Source: Candidatus Thorarchaeota archaeon MP11T_1 (GTDB lineage: Archaea > Asgardarchaeota > Thorarchaeia > Thorarchaeales > Thorarchaeaceae). From it: a stretch of 54,496 nucleotides of DNA. Where the stretch lies: contig PJET01000007.1 in assembly GCA_002825515.1 (NCBI GenBank), positions 1-54,496 of the forward strand, read 5' to 3'. Below are positions 42,253-50,103 of the stretch, piece after piece (the first letter of the stretch is position 1; each line of letters begins with the position of its first letter). The notes under the pieces were generated by a model. It ran no database searches. It was given only the letters and a program-made list of their open reading frames with translations, and was not told the DNA's origin. The position numbers and the translations under genes are program-made.

Positions 42253-42423
42253 ATGTTGGTAAAAACTGGTGATGCAGAAATTGTTGATGTTTATGACTTG
42301 GAAGAGATCGAAGAAGACAAGCGCAAGTCTGTTCTGACTGCTGCGTTGGATAAGGCGAAGGAGCGTATTTCCGACAAGTCCGCATCAAAAGATGAAAAGA
42401 CTGAAACGGCCACGGAGAATTAA
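42253..42423 (+). CDS. Small acidic protein, 56 aa
   Basis: A short reading frame filling the gap before the protease gene: ATG 42253 follows GGAGAAATC, and its TAA overlaps the next ATG (TAATG). The sequence starts MLVKTGDAEIVDVYDLEEIE and ends in a charged tail (DEKTETATEN). Strong ribosome-binding site, tight packing and coupling support it as a real gene. Function unknown; many phages have a small protein at this place before the protease. Confidence 0.7.
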   Translation: MLVKTGDAEIVDVYDLEEIEEDKRKSVLTAALDKAKERISDKSASKDEKTETATEN

Positions 42424-45400
42424 TGTTAATCAAGCTAGGAGAGGCGGTCGAGATTAGCCCCCAGAACATCACGTCGATAGATAAATTGACGAGTGACACT
42501 GACTTGGACATTGAAAACCGCATGGCCAAGTTTGCACAGGAATTGAAAGTCATTGCTCCACAAGCAAAAGACTTTTTATATTTCACTTGTGTGATGATGC
42601 ATGCAGCTGAGCGTGCATGCATCAACGATGACGGAACTCCTAAGAAACTATCCACTGGTGAAGACATTGTTGGGAGATGGGAGAAGGTAGGTGAAGATAG
42701 TGTAAAGTGGGTCTGTAACGATCCTACTATCCAACCATACAGGAACAATAATCGTGACATCTTCCCTGAGTCTGAACTAAAGGTAGCTTTCAAGAACTGG
42801 GTGGGTTGCCCACTATGCCTCGATCATCAATCCCAATCGGTTGATAAGATTCGGGGCGTTATTGTAGATACAGTCTATGATGATCTCAGAAAGCGAGTTA
42901 TCGCACTCTGTGCTTTAGACGCAAAGAATTATAGCGACCTTGCAGACAAAGTAAAGACTGGTGTAGCGAATAATGTTTCTATGGGCACGGCAGTGGGTCG
43001 TGCCATTTGTTCTGAATGTCATCGCGTCGCCAGGACCGAAAAGGACTTCTGCCAGCACATGCACGCCAAGAGCTGCTACGGCGAAGTCAACTTGGATTTG
43101 AAGCCTATAGAGCTTTCCTTGGTAGTGTCAGGAGCGGATCCTGGAGCCAAGGTAAAGCAGATTATAGCGAGCGATGTCGCAAGGGCCGCAGAGCTACTTT
43201 CTGATTACTTGCAGCTAAAAGAAGCCGCCAAGGGGGTTTCTACGCAAGATTTGGAATCTATAAAGAAAGACCTGGAGACGCTCACGATGAAAATTTCAAA
43301 TATAGCTCGTGACTCCGGTGAAAAGGATGATGAGAGTGAAGCGGTTGGTCCGACTCACTCTAAGTGGTCAATGGAATCAGAGGTAAGCAATGATCCATCG
43401 ACTGAATTGAACGCTCCTTCGAAGCTTCCAATAACTTCAGAGCTTCAGAGATCAATTATGGGAGCATACACGAAATTGGCTAGCTTACAGGAGAATTTGC
43501 TTAGACTATCTACGAATGAGGAACCAACCATGACAACAAAGAACGCATATTTTCAAGGTACCGAAGAGCCTTCTCCGGGACAGAAGAAGTACCCGGTAGA
43601 TCCATTAAACGAAAAAGCCAGGTTGCAGGACAAGCACCTTCATGGTCCGGCTCCTTTCCCGAATGTCGGCCCAGTAGATGGCTCGTACCCTGGTGACGAA
43701 CAGACCAAGAAGGAACTTCAGCGTCTAGCTGATGAGCAGGAGCGGGCTATGTTCCGTGAAGCTGCTTTGAAGAAGGCCAAGGAACAGCTCCAGGCAAAGG
43801 GCTACTTCCTGGGAACTGAAGACCCGAAGCCAGGCGAGACCACATACACCCCAGATCCTTTGAATGAGAAGGCCCGTATGCAGGATAAGCATATGGTTGG
43901 CGCTCCTCCTTTTGAGGGAGTAGGGGACGTAGAAGGTCTGTATGGCGATGACAAAGCTGAGAAGGAGAAGCTCCTTCGTGCTTCGCTTCGTGCGCGCTTC
44001 GAGAAGGTCGCACAGCCAGATGGTCGCATTGATAAGAATGCCTCTCGCTGGATAGTTCTAGCCAATGAGAAGCCAATTCTGGCGGCCACTGTCGAGCAGA
44101 TTACTAAGGGCAATGCCGATGCCCTTTATGATGCAGTAGCTACCGAGCGTTTCGGTAAGAGTCTACTGAAGAGAATCCAGAACGATGGTTTTCATGCCAC
44201 CGCAGAGGCTCTGCTAAAGAATGCCGCTCCCCCAGCGGCAGCTCCTGAAGCACCGCCTCCGGCACCTCCAGAGGCAGCTCCTGAGGCGGCTCCCCCAGCG
44301 GCAGATGAGCTGGGCGATCTTGAGCCACCTGAGGATGTTGGTGGAGAGGCTGGTGATCCAGCAGAGATTGTCGATGATTTGGGTGCTCTAGTCGAAGAGT
44401 TAACGACCAAGCTGGACGATCTAAAGGGCAAGGTCAGTGGTCCTATTGCTGAAGAAGCAGAGGGACTGGGAGAGGTTATACCTGCCGGTGATGAGGAGTT
44501 CGCACCTCCACCAGCAGCAGAAGGAGCACCTCCCGCACCTAAGACTACTGCTCAATTGCAGTCCATGCGCAAGAGAGTAAACGGAATGTTGCAGGAGAAC
44601 ATCGACGAGATCGTTCCTGCTCTCGCAAAGCACATCCGCGAGCTTCACAGCGCACGCAAGGTCTACAAAGAAGCTTATGCTTCCATGAACGACAAACAGC
44701 GTGAATATCTCAATGGCTTGACTGTTTCCGCAGTCAAAGATGCCAAGGTCATATTAGCTGACACCAACAAGCTGATGGAGGCTGTTGTAAAGTATGCTTA
44801 CGGAACAGCTGAGTTGGAGAAGCGCGCTGCTGCCGAAGCCGAAGAAATCAAGAAGGCTGCTGAGCAGAAGACTGAGGGTGAAGTACAGAAGCAGGCTGAC
44901 ATTCGTGATATCCTGGACGAAATCGAGCGTGAATACGAGTCCAAGGATAAGGGTCCAAGCTTGGCTGAATCTCTTGGTCTTGGTGCCAGTGCCGGCGTAC
45001 TTGAGGACACAGGCGACGTGGAAGTGCCGCTACATGCGGTTGAAACAGGAGCAGGAGGCGAACTCGTGGTTAATACAGATAAACTAGCTAGTAAAGAAGC
45101 ACGAGCTACTGCTCGTGTAAAGCTGGCCCAGCAGGGTCTGCTTGGATTTAACGATCTCAGCAATCAGGCCCACCCAGGTGGAAGCGCTGATGCTGTGAGT
45201 GCAGCCAACCTTGATGTCAAGCCATCAGTCCCGGGTTCTGCATTCCACGTATATAAGGATCTCAAGGATGCTATGATGGAGCTGGCTAATATGCCACCTC
45301 GCGTTCGTAAGCAAGCTGAGGTTATTCAGCAGTTGGTATCCGAAGGCCGTATGAAGGCCGAAGATGTTGATAAGCTTGTTTCTCGCGGCGTCGATCCAGA

Positions 45401-45824
45401 TGCAGTCAAGTACTGGAAGGCAATGTGGGGCGAGGCAAAGGATCAGGAAAGCAAGGAATTTGCCGATAAGCTAACTCAGGAGCATGCCAAGGCCAAGCAG
45501 GCTGAGGAGATGGAAACTCACAAGGCACGCATCAAGAGAGCATACCAGATGGCTAACCAGATGGTTGCTAAGGGATACATCAGTGAGTCACAGGTCGATG
45601 CTCAGGCTAGTGATATCATGAAGTGGAACGATGCAGGCTTCGAGAGTTTCAAGGGCATCTTGGCTAAGCAGCCCGTTGTAAAGCAGGCATCCATCCCGAC
45701 CGTGGGTCTTCTGGATTCTGGTTCGGTAATTCTGCCAGCAGCTCAACCAACCGAGCGGGTTGGTAGCACAGATATCAAGGGCTTCTTCGATGACTACTTC
45801 AACAAGAAGGGACTGAAGTTCTAA
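42423..45824 (+). CDS. Prohead protease-scaffold fusion
   Basis: Residues about 100-260 fit the herpes-type (S78-like) prohead protease plan: GCPLCLDHQ (His135), GVIVDTVYDD, then NNVSMGTAV (Ser186). A Cys/His cluster follows (Cys196-x2-Cys199, FCQHMH with Cys210), common in relatives of this family as I recall them. From about 370 the protein changes: two copies of a 50-residue YFxGTExPxPG...DPLNEKARxQDKH unit, Ala/Pro linkers (AAPEAPPPAPPEAAPEAAPP) and long coiled coils, as in scaffolds. It sits after portal as expected. An internal start at 43530 could produce the scaffold alone. The catalytic His/Ser pair is inferred, not proven. Confidence 0.65.
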   Translation: MLIKLGEAVEISPQNITSIDKLTSDTDLDIENRMAKFAQELKVIAPQAKDFLYFTCVMMHAAERACINDDGTPKKLSTGEDIVGRWEKVGEDSVKWVCNDPTIQPYRNNNRDIFPESELKVAFKNWVGCPLCLDHQSQSVDKIRGVIVDTVYDDLRKRVIALCALDAKNYSDLADKVKTGVANNVSMGTAVGRAICSECHRVARTEKDFCQHMHAKSCYGEVNLDLKPIELSLVVSGADPGAKVKQIIASDVARAAELLSDYLQLKEAAKGVSTQDLESIKKDLETLTMKISNIARDSGEKDDESEAVGPTHSKWSMESEVSNDPSTELNAPSKLPITSELQRSIMGAYTKLASLQENLLRLSTNEEPTMTTKNAYFQGTEEPSPGQKKYPVDPLNEKARLQDKHLHGPAPFPNVGPVDGSYPGDEQTKKELQRLADEQERAMFREAALKKAKEQLQAKGYFLGTEDPKPGETTYTPDPLNEKARMQDKHMVGAPPFEGVGDVEGLYGDDKAEKEKLLRASLRARFEKVAQPDGRIDKNASRWIVLANEKPILAATVEQITKGNADALYDAVATERFGKSLLKRIQNDGFHATAEALLKNAAPPAAAPEAPPPAPPEAAPEAAPPAADELGDLEPPEDVGGEAGDPAEIVDDLGALVEELTTKLDDLKGKVSGPIAEEAEGLGEVIPAGDEEFAPPPAAEGAPPAPKTTAQLQSMRKRVNGMLQENIDEIVPALAKHIRELHSARKVYKEAYASMNDKQREYLNGLTVSAVKDAKVILADTNKLMEAVVKYAYGTAELEKRAAAEAEEIKKAAEQKTEGEVQKQADIRDILDEIEREYESKDKGPSLAESLGLGASAGVLEDTGDVEVPLHAVETGAGGELVVNTDKLASKEARATARVKLAQQGLLGFNDLSNQAHPGGSADAVSAANLDVKPSVPGSAFHVYKDLKDAMMELANMPPRVRKQAEVIQQLVSEGRMKAEDVDKLVSRGVDPDAVKYWKAMWGEAKDQESKEFADKLTQEHAKAKQAEEMETHKARIKRAYQMANQMVAKGYISESQVDAQASDIMKWNDAGFESFKGILAKQPVVKQASIPTVGLLDSGSVILPAAQPTERVGSTDIKGFFDDYFNKKGLKF
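43530..45824 (+). CDS. Nested in-frame scaffold protein (internal start), 764 aa
   Basis: ATG 43530 in the frame of the protease gene has GAGGAA six bases upstream. The peptide it begins (MTTKNAYFQGTEEP) matches the true N-terminus of the protein at 28404 (MKREAYYQGTADP). The product would contain the two YFxGTE repeats, Ala/Pro linkers, coiled coils and the C-terminal VGLLDSGSVILPAAQPTERV region. The arrangement copies lambda C/Nu3, where the scaffold is made from an internal start in the protease gene. Confidence 0.55.
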   Translation: MTTKNAYFQGTEEPSPGQKKYPVDPLNEKARLQDKHLHGPAPFPNVGPVDGSYPGDEQTKKELQRLADEQERAMFREAALKKAKEQLQAKGYFLGTEDPKPGETTYTPDPLNEKARMQDKHMVGAPPFEGVGDVEGLYGDDKAEKEKLLRASLRARFEKVAQPDGRIDKNASRWIVLANEKPILAATVEQITKGNADALYDAVATERFGKSLLKRIQNDGFHATAEALLKNAAPPAAAPEAPPPAPPEAAPEAAPPAADELGDLEPPEDVGGEAGDPAEIVDDLGALVEELTTKLDDLKGKVSGPIAEEAEGLGEVIPAGDEEFAPPPAAEGAPPAPKTTAQLQSMRKRVNGMLQENIDEIVPALAKHIRELHSARKVYKEAYASMNDKQREYLNGLTVSAVKDAKVILADTNKLMEAVVKYAYGTAELEKRAAAEAEEIKKAAEQKTEGEVQKQADIRDILDEIEREYESKDKGPSLAESLGLGASAGVLEDTGDVEVPLHAVETGAGGELVVNTDKLASKEARATARVKLAQQGLLGFNDLSNQAHPGGSADAVSAANLDVKPSVPGSAFHVYKDLKDAMMELANMPPRVRKQAEVIQQLVSEGRMKAEDVDKLVSRGVDPDAVKYWKAMWGEAKDQESKEFADKLTQEHAKAKQAEEMETHKARIKRAYQMANQMVAKGYISESQVDAQASDIMKWNDAGFESFKGILAKQPVVKQASIPTVGLLDSGSVILPAAQPTERVGSTDIKGFFDDYFNKKGLKF
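43548..43952 (+). repeat. Two 50-residue coding repeats, 255 bp apart
   Basis: Units at 43548-43697 and 43803-43952 both encode YF-x-GTE-x-P-x-PG, DPLNEKAR-x-QDKH, PF and VG-x-V-x-G-x-Y. DNA identity is much lower than protein identity, so the duplication is old and selected at protein level. Confidence 0.85.
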
Positions 45825-45837
45825 ATCAACTGAGGAG

Positions 45838-45857
45838 GGCGGGGCTTAGGCCCCGCC
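45838..45857 (+). other. GC-rich hairpin between scaffold and the KE-rich gene
   Basis: GGCGGGGC (45838-45845) pairs with GCCCCGCC (45850-45857) around TTAG. It is a perfect 8-bp stem but lacks a T-run, so it is more likely an mRNA-stabilising or partial-termination structure. It lies 19 bases before the next ATG. Confidence 0.6.
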
Positions 45858-45876
45858 ATACTCATAAGAGGTTATT

Positions 45877-47208
45877 ATGTCTAAGTATGATATTGCTACA
45901 ACAATGAATAGCATCATGTCAAGCCCTGACTATCAGGCTATTTTCTCTAAGCCTCAGTTGACTAAGACCGCAGCCAAGAAGAAGGACGAAGAGGAAAAAG
46001 AAGAGAAGAAGGGTAAGGCTAAAGCTAAGAAAGAAGAAAAAGAAGAGAAGAATGGCAAAAAAGACAAGAAGGAAGATAAGAAGGACAAGAAGGACAAGAA
46101 CGATGCTTGCATGAAGCGTCGTGCTGCTCTTAGGAAGTACCAAGCTTGTGTTCAGGGTCTAGTCAGGATCTCTGAAACTCTTGATCGTGCCGGTCTCGAA
46201 AAAGAGTCCGCACTTGTGATTCTTGCTCTTGAAGGTTTGGTTAAGAAGGCAGGTCCCGTACCCACCGCTCAACAGGCGTGGACTATGGGCGAAGCTGCTG
46301 GTGGTAATGTTTACCGCATGGGCCCAAATCAATATGTTGCCGTTGATCCTTTAACAGATGAAACTTCCTGGCTAGCACCTGAATTGGCCGCACAGTACGA
46401 ACTTAACTGGCAGAGTATGAGAGGACCAGACGTTGGTATGGCTGATGATGGCGATGCTGATGATGCTAAGGATAAGAAGATGCCCCCTTGGCTAAAGGAT
46501 AAGAAGAAGGACGACGATAAGGACGACAAGGAAGAGGACGAGAAGGAAGAGAAGGAAGAGAAGGAAGAGAAGGAAGAGAAAGAGGAAAAAGAGGATAAGG
46601 ACGAAAAAGAGGATAAGGAAGAGAAGAGTGAAGACGACTGTCTAGCCGACGATTCCGCAACTGACGATACTTCTTCTGCCGATGACACTGGTGGTACCTC
46701 AGCAGCTGCTGATATTGGAGCGGCTGATGATGTCGGCGATGTCATGGATGAACTATCAGCTGATGATGAATTCTCATTCCTTTCAGTGCTAAAAGGTGAG
46801 GAAGAGGAGGAGGAAGAAGAGGAAGAAGAGGAGGAAGATGAAGGCGATGCAAATGTAGAAACATATGCAAATAACAAACCATCTCTTCGGAGTGTTTCTT
46901 CAGAATTAAAATCAGCACTTTCTCTGGTTTCTCAGGCAAAGGGAAAAGGTAAAGTTAAGGCTCGGAATAGAGGGACGGTGGTCTTCCCTGCCGAGTCCGG
47001 TTCTGTCAAGGACAATAAGGACCACTTCCCAATCAACAACGAGAATCAAGCTCGTAACGCATTAGCTCGTGCAAGCCAATACAGCTCTTCACCACCTTGG
47101 TATACCGGAAGTCTACAGTCTTTGGTAAGCAAAGTGCGCAGCGCTGTGAAAGGTAAGTACCCCAGCATCAAAGTAACTGAGAAATCCAAGAAGCCAGGAA
47201 AGGGCTAA
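45877..47208 (+). CDS. Lys/Glu-rich low-complexity protein, 443 aa
   Basis: Start ATG 45877 after AAGAGG. Long stretches are made of K/E/D repeats (near 46536-46626 the unit KEE recurs) plus a run of about eleven Glu near 46800-46835. Between them are an ordered helical segment (GLVRISETLDRAGLEKESAL) and a domain with QQAWTMGEAAGGNVYRMGPN. The C-terminal 85 residues are basic and Ser-rich. It follows the scaffold where a major capsid gene is often found, but nothing resembles an HK97 fold. It could be a DNA-mimicking or internal head protein. Confidence 0.65.
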   Translation: MSKYDIATTMNSIMSSPDYQAIFSKPQLTKTAAKKKDEEEKEEKKGKAKAKKEEKEEKNGKKDKKEDKKDKKDKNDACMKRRAALRKYQACVQGLVRISETLDRAGLEKESALVILALEGLVKKAGPVPTAQQAWTMGEAAGGNVYRMGPNQYVAVDPLTDETSWLAPELAAQYELNWQSMRGPDVGMADDGDADDAKDKKMPPWLKDKKKDDDKDDKEEDEKEEKEEKEEKEEKEEKEDKDEKEDKEEKSEDDCLADDSATDDTSSADDTGGTSAAADIGAADDVGDVMDELSADDEFSFLSVLKGEEEEEEEEEEEEEDEGDANVETYANNKPSLRSVSSELKSALSLVSQAKGKGKVKARNRGTVVFPAESGSVKDNKDHFPINNENQARNALARASQYSSSPPWYTGSLQSLVSKVRSAVKGKYPSIKVTEKSKKPGKG

Positions 47209-47209
47209 T

Positions 47210-47425
47210 ATGAAAAAGTTTGCAGCGGACATCGAGCGGAACATGGCGTTTCTGATGAGTAAGGATCTGAAAAGGTCTTTGAGTCAGGGTGATGCCGTTG
47301 CGCACTTGCAGAAGGCGAGAAACCTGCTTGAGAATCTAGGGCTCAAAACTCATAGTCAAGCAATCAACACAATTATCAAAAGAGCAACTGAAGTTGATGA
47401 TAGCAATATTGAGGTAACTCTATGA
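47210..47425 (+). CDS. Small helical protein, 71 aa
   Basis: Starts one base after the previous stop, with AAAGGG seven bases upstream. Two helices around HLQKARNLLENLGLKTHSQA form a hairpin like those in neighbouring genes (47422, 45877, 37587). Ends in a basic/acidic tail and overlaps the next ATG (ATGA). Function unknown. Confidence 0.6.
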   Translation: MKKFAADIERNMAFLMSKDLKRSLSQGDAVAHLQKARNLLENLGLKTHSQAINTIIKRATEVDDSNIEVTL

Positions 47426-47739
47426 TTTTCAAGCGGGGATCTTGTGAGCAGGAGCTTTTCGAAGGGATGCAAGAAGCCCAAGTCGAAGCTGTTGCTGAAG
47501 AGAGATATAAAAATCAACAACTATTCCTCGAAGCAATGCAGGAATTAAATGCAGCTGCTGAGAGCTTTGAGAAGGCGGGCCGTGTATCCCGAGCAAAGGA
47601 AGTTACACAAGTAATGATGTCATTAGCAGATGACACAAATGAGACGGATGATTCAGAAAAATCTGATATGGACGAGGTAAAAAAGGTATTTATGTTCTTT
47701 GGATTCGGCCCGGACGATCTCAAAGGGCTAGATGATTAA
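47422..47739 (+). CDS. Small helical protein, 105 aa
   Basis: Starts in an ATGA overlap. The helical hairpin AMQELNAAAESFEKAGRVSRAK resembles that of the preceding gene, with a strongly acidic linker (DDTNETDDSEKSDMDE) and a short C-terminal end (VFMFFGFGPDDLKGLDD). Possibly paralogous to its neighbour in the central part. Function unknown. Confidence 0.6.
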   Translation: MIFKRGSCEQELFEGMQEAQVEAVAEERYKNQQLFLEAMQELNAAAESFEKAGRVSRAKEVTQVMMSLADDTNETDDSEKSDMDEVKKVFMFFGFGPDDLKGLDD

Positions 47740-47756
47740 TCTGGTTGGAGGATAAA

Positions 47757-48197
47757 ATGACTACAGACAGACGAGAGATTGCTAAGAAGGCCGCTAAAGA
47801 AGCCGCTCTAGCTACATACGAAGCAGTTATCAATGCGCCTGTACGCAAGGTCGCTGGAACCAATAATTACAGGAATCCTGATTTCAAGGACGTTGCCAAG
47901 GCTGCTGCTGCCGCTGCTTACAATAGCGTCATAAAGCAGGCTCAAGGACTAGCGGCTGCGCCTCCTCCACCTGATCCCATTGGTGGTGCGGCAAGACCGC
48001 TTGGCATCCGTCTAAGAATGGAGCCGAATCCTAATGCTCCCACTATTGCTACTGCAATGGAGTCACCTGGCACGCCAGTCAATCTAGATGCGGTTGAGGC
48101 CGAATGGCCGAGAGTCACTGCCGCTACTGATCTGTTCAGCCCGGAGGAAATCGCTCAGATGCAAAGGGAGCTGAGGACCGCTGGAGCAAGAGTTTAA
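47757..48197 (+). CDS. Hypothetical protein, 146 aa
   Basis: Start ATG 47757 after GGAGGATAAA; the in-frame TTG at 47745 overlaps that site. Two related helices (AAKEAALATYEAVINAPVRK and AAAAAAYNSVIKQAQG) look like an internal repeat. A Pro-rich linker and a C-terminal segment (EEIAQMQRELRTAG) follow. It is the last gene before a strong terminator. Probable small structural protein. Confidence 0.6.
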   Translation: MTTDRREIAKKAAKEAALATYEAVINAPVRKVAGTNNYRNPDFKDVAKAAAAAAYNSVIKQAQGLAAAPPPPDPIGGAARPLGIRLRMEPNPNAPTIATAMESPGTPVNLDAVEAEWPRVTAATDLFSPEEIAQMQRELRTAGARV

Positions 48198-48218
48198 AAA
48201 GTCCAATAATTCAGATTA

Positions 48219-48249
48219 CAAAGCCCCGGTTACGCCGGGGCTTTGTGCG
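48219..48249 (+). terminator. Strong intrinsic terminator
   Basis: CAAAGCCCCGG (48219-48229) pairs perfectly with CCGGGGCTTTG (48235-48245) around TTACG. The A and T runs on the arms make it usable on either strand. It ends the operon that covers packaging and scaffold genes. Confidence 0.92.
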
Positions 48250-48293
48250 TTATATCTACAATTGTATGCGAATACTCTCGCATCGAGGTGGAT

Positions 48294-48986
48294 ATGTCAC
48301 TTAAGATTGTACAAATCGGCAACTCGATTCCAGTCTCCTATCCGGTTGATTCTGTAGCAGAATTTGAGCCCGGCATGATTGCCCAGTTTTATATGCGAGG
48401 CAATCAGATTGTCTGCGGCGTCAGCGATGGTAGAGCACCTTTTGGAATCATAGACGACTTTAAAACGCGAGCTTTTACAGCACCATCTATCGATGAAGAG
48501 GTAATTGCCTCAGCTCCCGCTGTGGATATGAATGGCCAGTTAGTTACTCCGATAGATGTTAAATGGGAATTACGTAACCCAAACGTTATCCCATCAAGCT
48601 TTCTCACATCCCCAGTTGATGTGCATTTAATTCCGCGCAATGGTGTGATTGTTTTTCCCGCCGGAACGCCACTTAACTTCGACCTGGATGGCGATGGTGT
48701 TCCAGATTGTATCAGAACAGTCGTTAGCTATACGTATCAAATTCCTAACGTTTCGGGCGATGATTCTACTGCGGGTAGTGGTAGAATTACTGTTTGGTTC
48801 CAAAGAGGAATTTTCCAAACAGATATGTATGAGACTAATCAACGATATCCATTGAACAGTATTCTGTTTGTATCGGAAAATGGGCGGCTTACTACTTCGC
48901 AACCCACGGATGAATATCCCGGTGTAGCGATGGTAACAGGACCACCAGTCGCAGCATTCAGTACGCTCGAATTTATGTGGTTATAA
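48294..48986 (+). CDS. Probable virion decoration-like protein, 230 aa
   Basis: Start ATG 48294 after GAGGTGGAT. A beta-rich protein (IGNSIPVSYPVDSVAEFEPG; GVIVFPAGTPLNFDLDGDG) ending in ENGRLTTSQPTDEYPGVAMV and FMWL. The end is like that of the protein at 49629 (KRGVLSSKKPYLGAMVLAKV ... ILWL), so the two may be distant paralogues. Beta-rich, first after a terminator and near head genes: a capsid decoration or fibre role is likely but not shown. An upstream in-frame ATG at 48243 lies in the terminator. Confidence 0.6.
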   Translation: MSLKIVQIGNSIPVSYPVDSVAEFEPGMIAQFYMRGNQIVCGVSDGRAPFGIIDDFKTRAFTAPSIDEEVIASAPAVDMNGQLVTPIDVKWELRNPNVIPSSFLTSPVDVHLIPRNGVIVFPAGTPLNFDLDGDGVPDCIRTVVSYTYQIPNVSGDDSTAGSGRITVWFQRGIFQTDMYETNQRYPLNSILFVSENGRLTTSQPTDEYPGVAMVTGPPVAAFSTLEFMWL

Positions 48987-49014
48987 AATCCTTAATGATT
49001 ACAAGTATTTAGCT

Positions 49015-49632
49015 ATGAAAGAGTATGATTTTAAGGTAGGAGCGGGGCGAGTTTGCTCAAAATGCAAGGTGTATAAGACATCCAAGTATTTTTGGAAACA
49101 GAGAAGCGCTAAGGATGGGCTCTATTCTTGCTGTATTCTTTGCAAGAAAAATATGGAATCTACGGATGCACGCAAAGCTAATCAGCGAAAATGTAAGAGT
49201 GATTGGGTTAAAAGAAATAACAGGCGCTCTCTGGATAACTGGAATAGATGGGATAAGAAAAAAAGAGCACAAGATCCTGCATACAAACTGCGGCGTAATG
49301 TTAAAAATGCAATTCTAGCTTCCGTGAAAAATAGATCATTCAATTCCAAATTGAAACGGCTCAAGGACACTATTTTTGACCACCTACCTTACTCATCAGT
49401 TGAGTTAAAAGTTTATATTGAATCTTTATGGGAACCATGGATGAATTGGAGCAACCATGGTAGGTATAATCCAAGAAGAAAGACTTGGCAAATTGATCAT
49501 ATCATACCCCAAAGTAAGTTGCCGTTCAGTTTATTTGAGGACGATAATTTTCAAGAGCTGTGGGCGCTAAAAAATCTACGACCACTTGAGACTGTTGCCA
49601 ACATAAAGAAGGGCAACAAGGTGGCATTATGA
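49015..49632 (+). CDS. Free-standing HNH homing endonuclease
   Basis: Residues 14-43 form a C4 zinc site (CSKC then CCILC). A very basic, helical middle probably binds DNA (WVKRNNRRSLDNWNRWDKKK). The HNH nuclease motif comes near the end: WQIDHIIPQS (Asp161, His162), LKNLRPLE and ANIKKGNK. There is no Shine-Dalgarno upstream. The stop overlaps the next gene's ATG (ATGA). The location between two similar structural genes and the selfish-gene architecture mark it as an insertion. Confidence 0.85.
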   Translation: MKEYDFKVGAGRVCSKCKVYKTSKYFWKQRSAKDGLYSCCILCKKNMESTDARKANQRKCKSDWVKRNNRRSLDNWNRWDKKKRAQDPAYKLRRNVKNAILASVKNRSFNSKLKRLKDTIFDHLPYSSVELKVYIESLWEPWMNWSNHGRYNPRRKTWQIDHIIPQSKLPFSLFEDDNFQELWALKNLRPLETVANIKKGNKVAL

Positions 49633-50039
49633 AAGTCAAATTCAGACTGGTAGAGTCTGAGAACCCATTCCCAATGAGATTTCCGGTCAAGCCGGGCGTC
49701 AAGCTTATGCCCGGCGATGTAGTTAAGATTGTCACTTATCAGGATGATCTAGTCGCCGATAAGTGTGATGGATACAATGCTTTAGGACTTCTTGGTAATA
49801 AATGTGTCGGGGATGAGGGGATTGATTACACTATCCAGGCCCAAATCTATCCTCAGCGAATGATAGCTGACGTGGGAAGGTTCGATCGAAAGAACAAAAT
49901 CGGAATTGGGAGTTCATTGTATTGTAATAAGCGTGGTGTTCTCAGTAGTAAGAAGCCGTATCTGGGTGCGATGGTACTAGCAAAAGTGATTACCCCAGCC
50001 AACGAAGAAAAGAGCCATATGCAGATTTTGTGGCTTTAA
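49629..50039 (+). CDS. Probable virion protein, 136 aa, distant paralogue of 48294
   Basis: Beta-rich small protein (MKVKFRLVESENPFPMRF; KPGVKLMPGDVVKIVTYQDD) ending ANEEKSHMQILWL. Its start overlaps the HNH gene stop, and AAGGTGGC from the end of that gene serves as ribosome-binding site, so the endonuclease inserted very close to the start. The last ~40 residues parallel those of the 230-aa protein upstream. No enzyme motif. Confidence 0.6.
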   Translation: MKVKFRLVESENPFPMRFPVKPGVKLMPGDVVKIVTYQDDLVADKCDGYNALGLLGNKCVGDEGIDYTIQAQIYPQRMIADVGRFDRKNKIGIGSSLYCNKRGVLSSKKPYLGAMVLAKVITPANEEKSHMQILWL

Positions 50040-50103
50040 ACAACAACGCATAGCAAGGCATAATGATAGACTTTTTGCCATACCCATAGCGAAGGTGTTG
50101 CCC

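Noticed and set aside
43747..44431. Minus-strand open frames over the scaffold repeats
   Set aside because: They lie antisense to a well-supported gene, have no ribosome-binding site, and their sequence is composition-driven.
45838..45857. Intrinsic terminator after the scaffold gene
   Set aside because: The GC stem is strong but no T-run follows, so it is listed only as a hairpin.
46536..46626. Short tandem repeats that could suggest a CRISPR array
   Set aside because: Units are 6-9 bp, in frame, encode Lys-Glu-Glu, and have no unique spacers.
46329..46877. Long minus-strand open frame, Ser-rich
   Set aside because: It is the mirror of the GAA/GAG/GAT-rich coding strand of the KE-rich gene; low-complexity composition alone keeps it open and it has no start signal.
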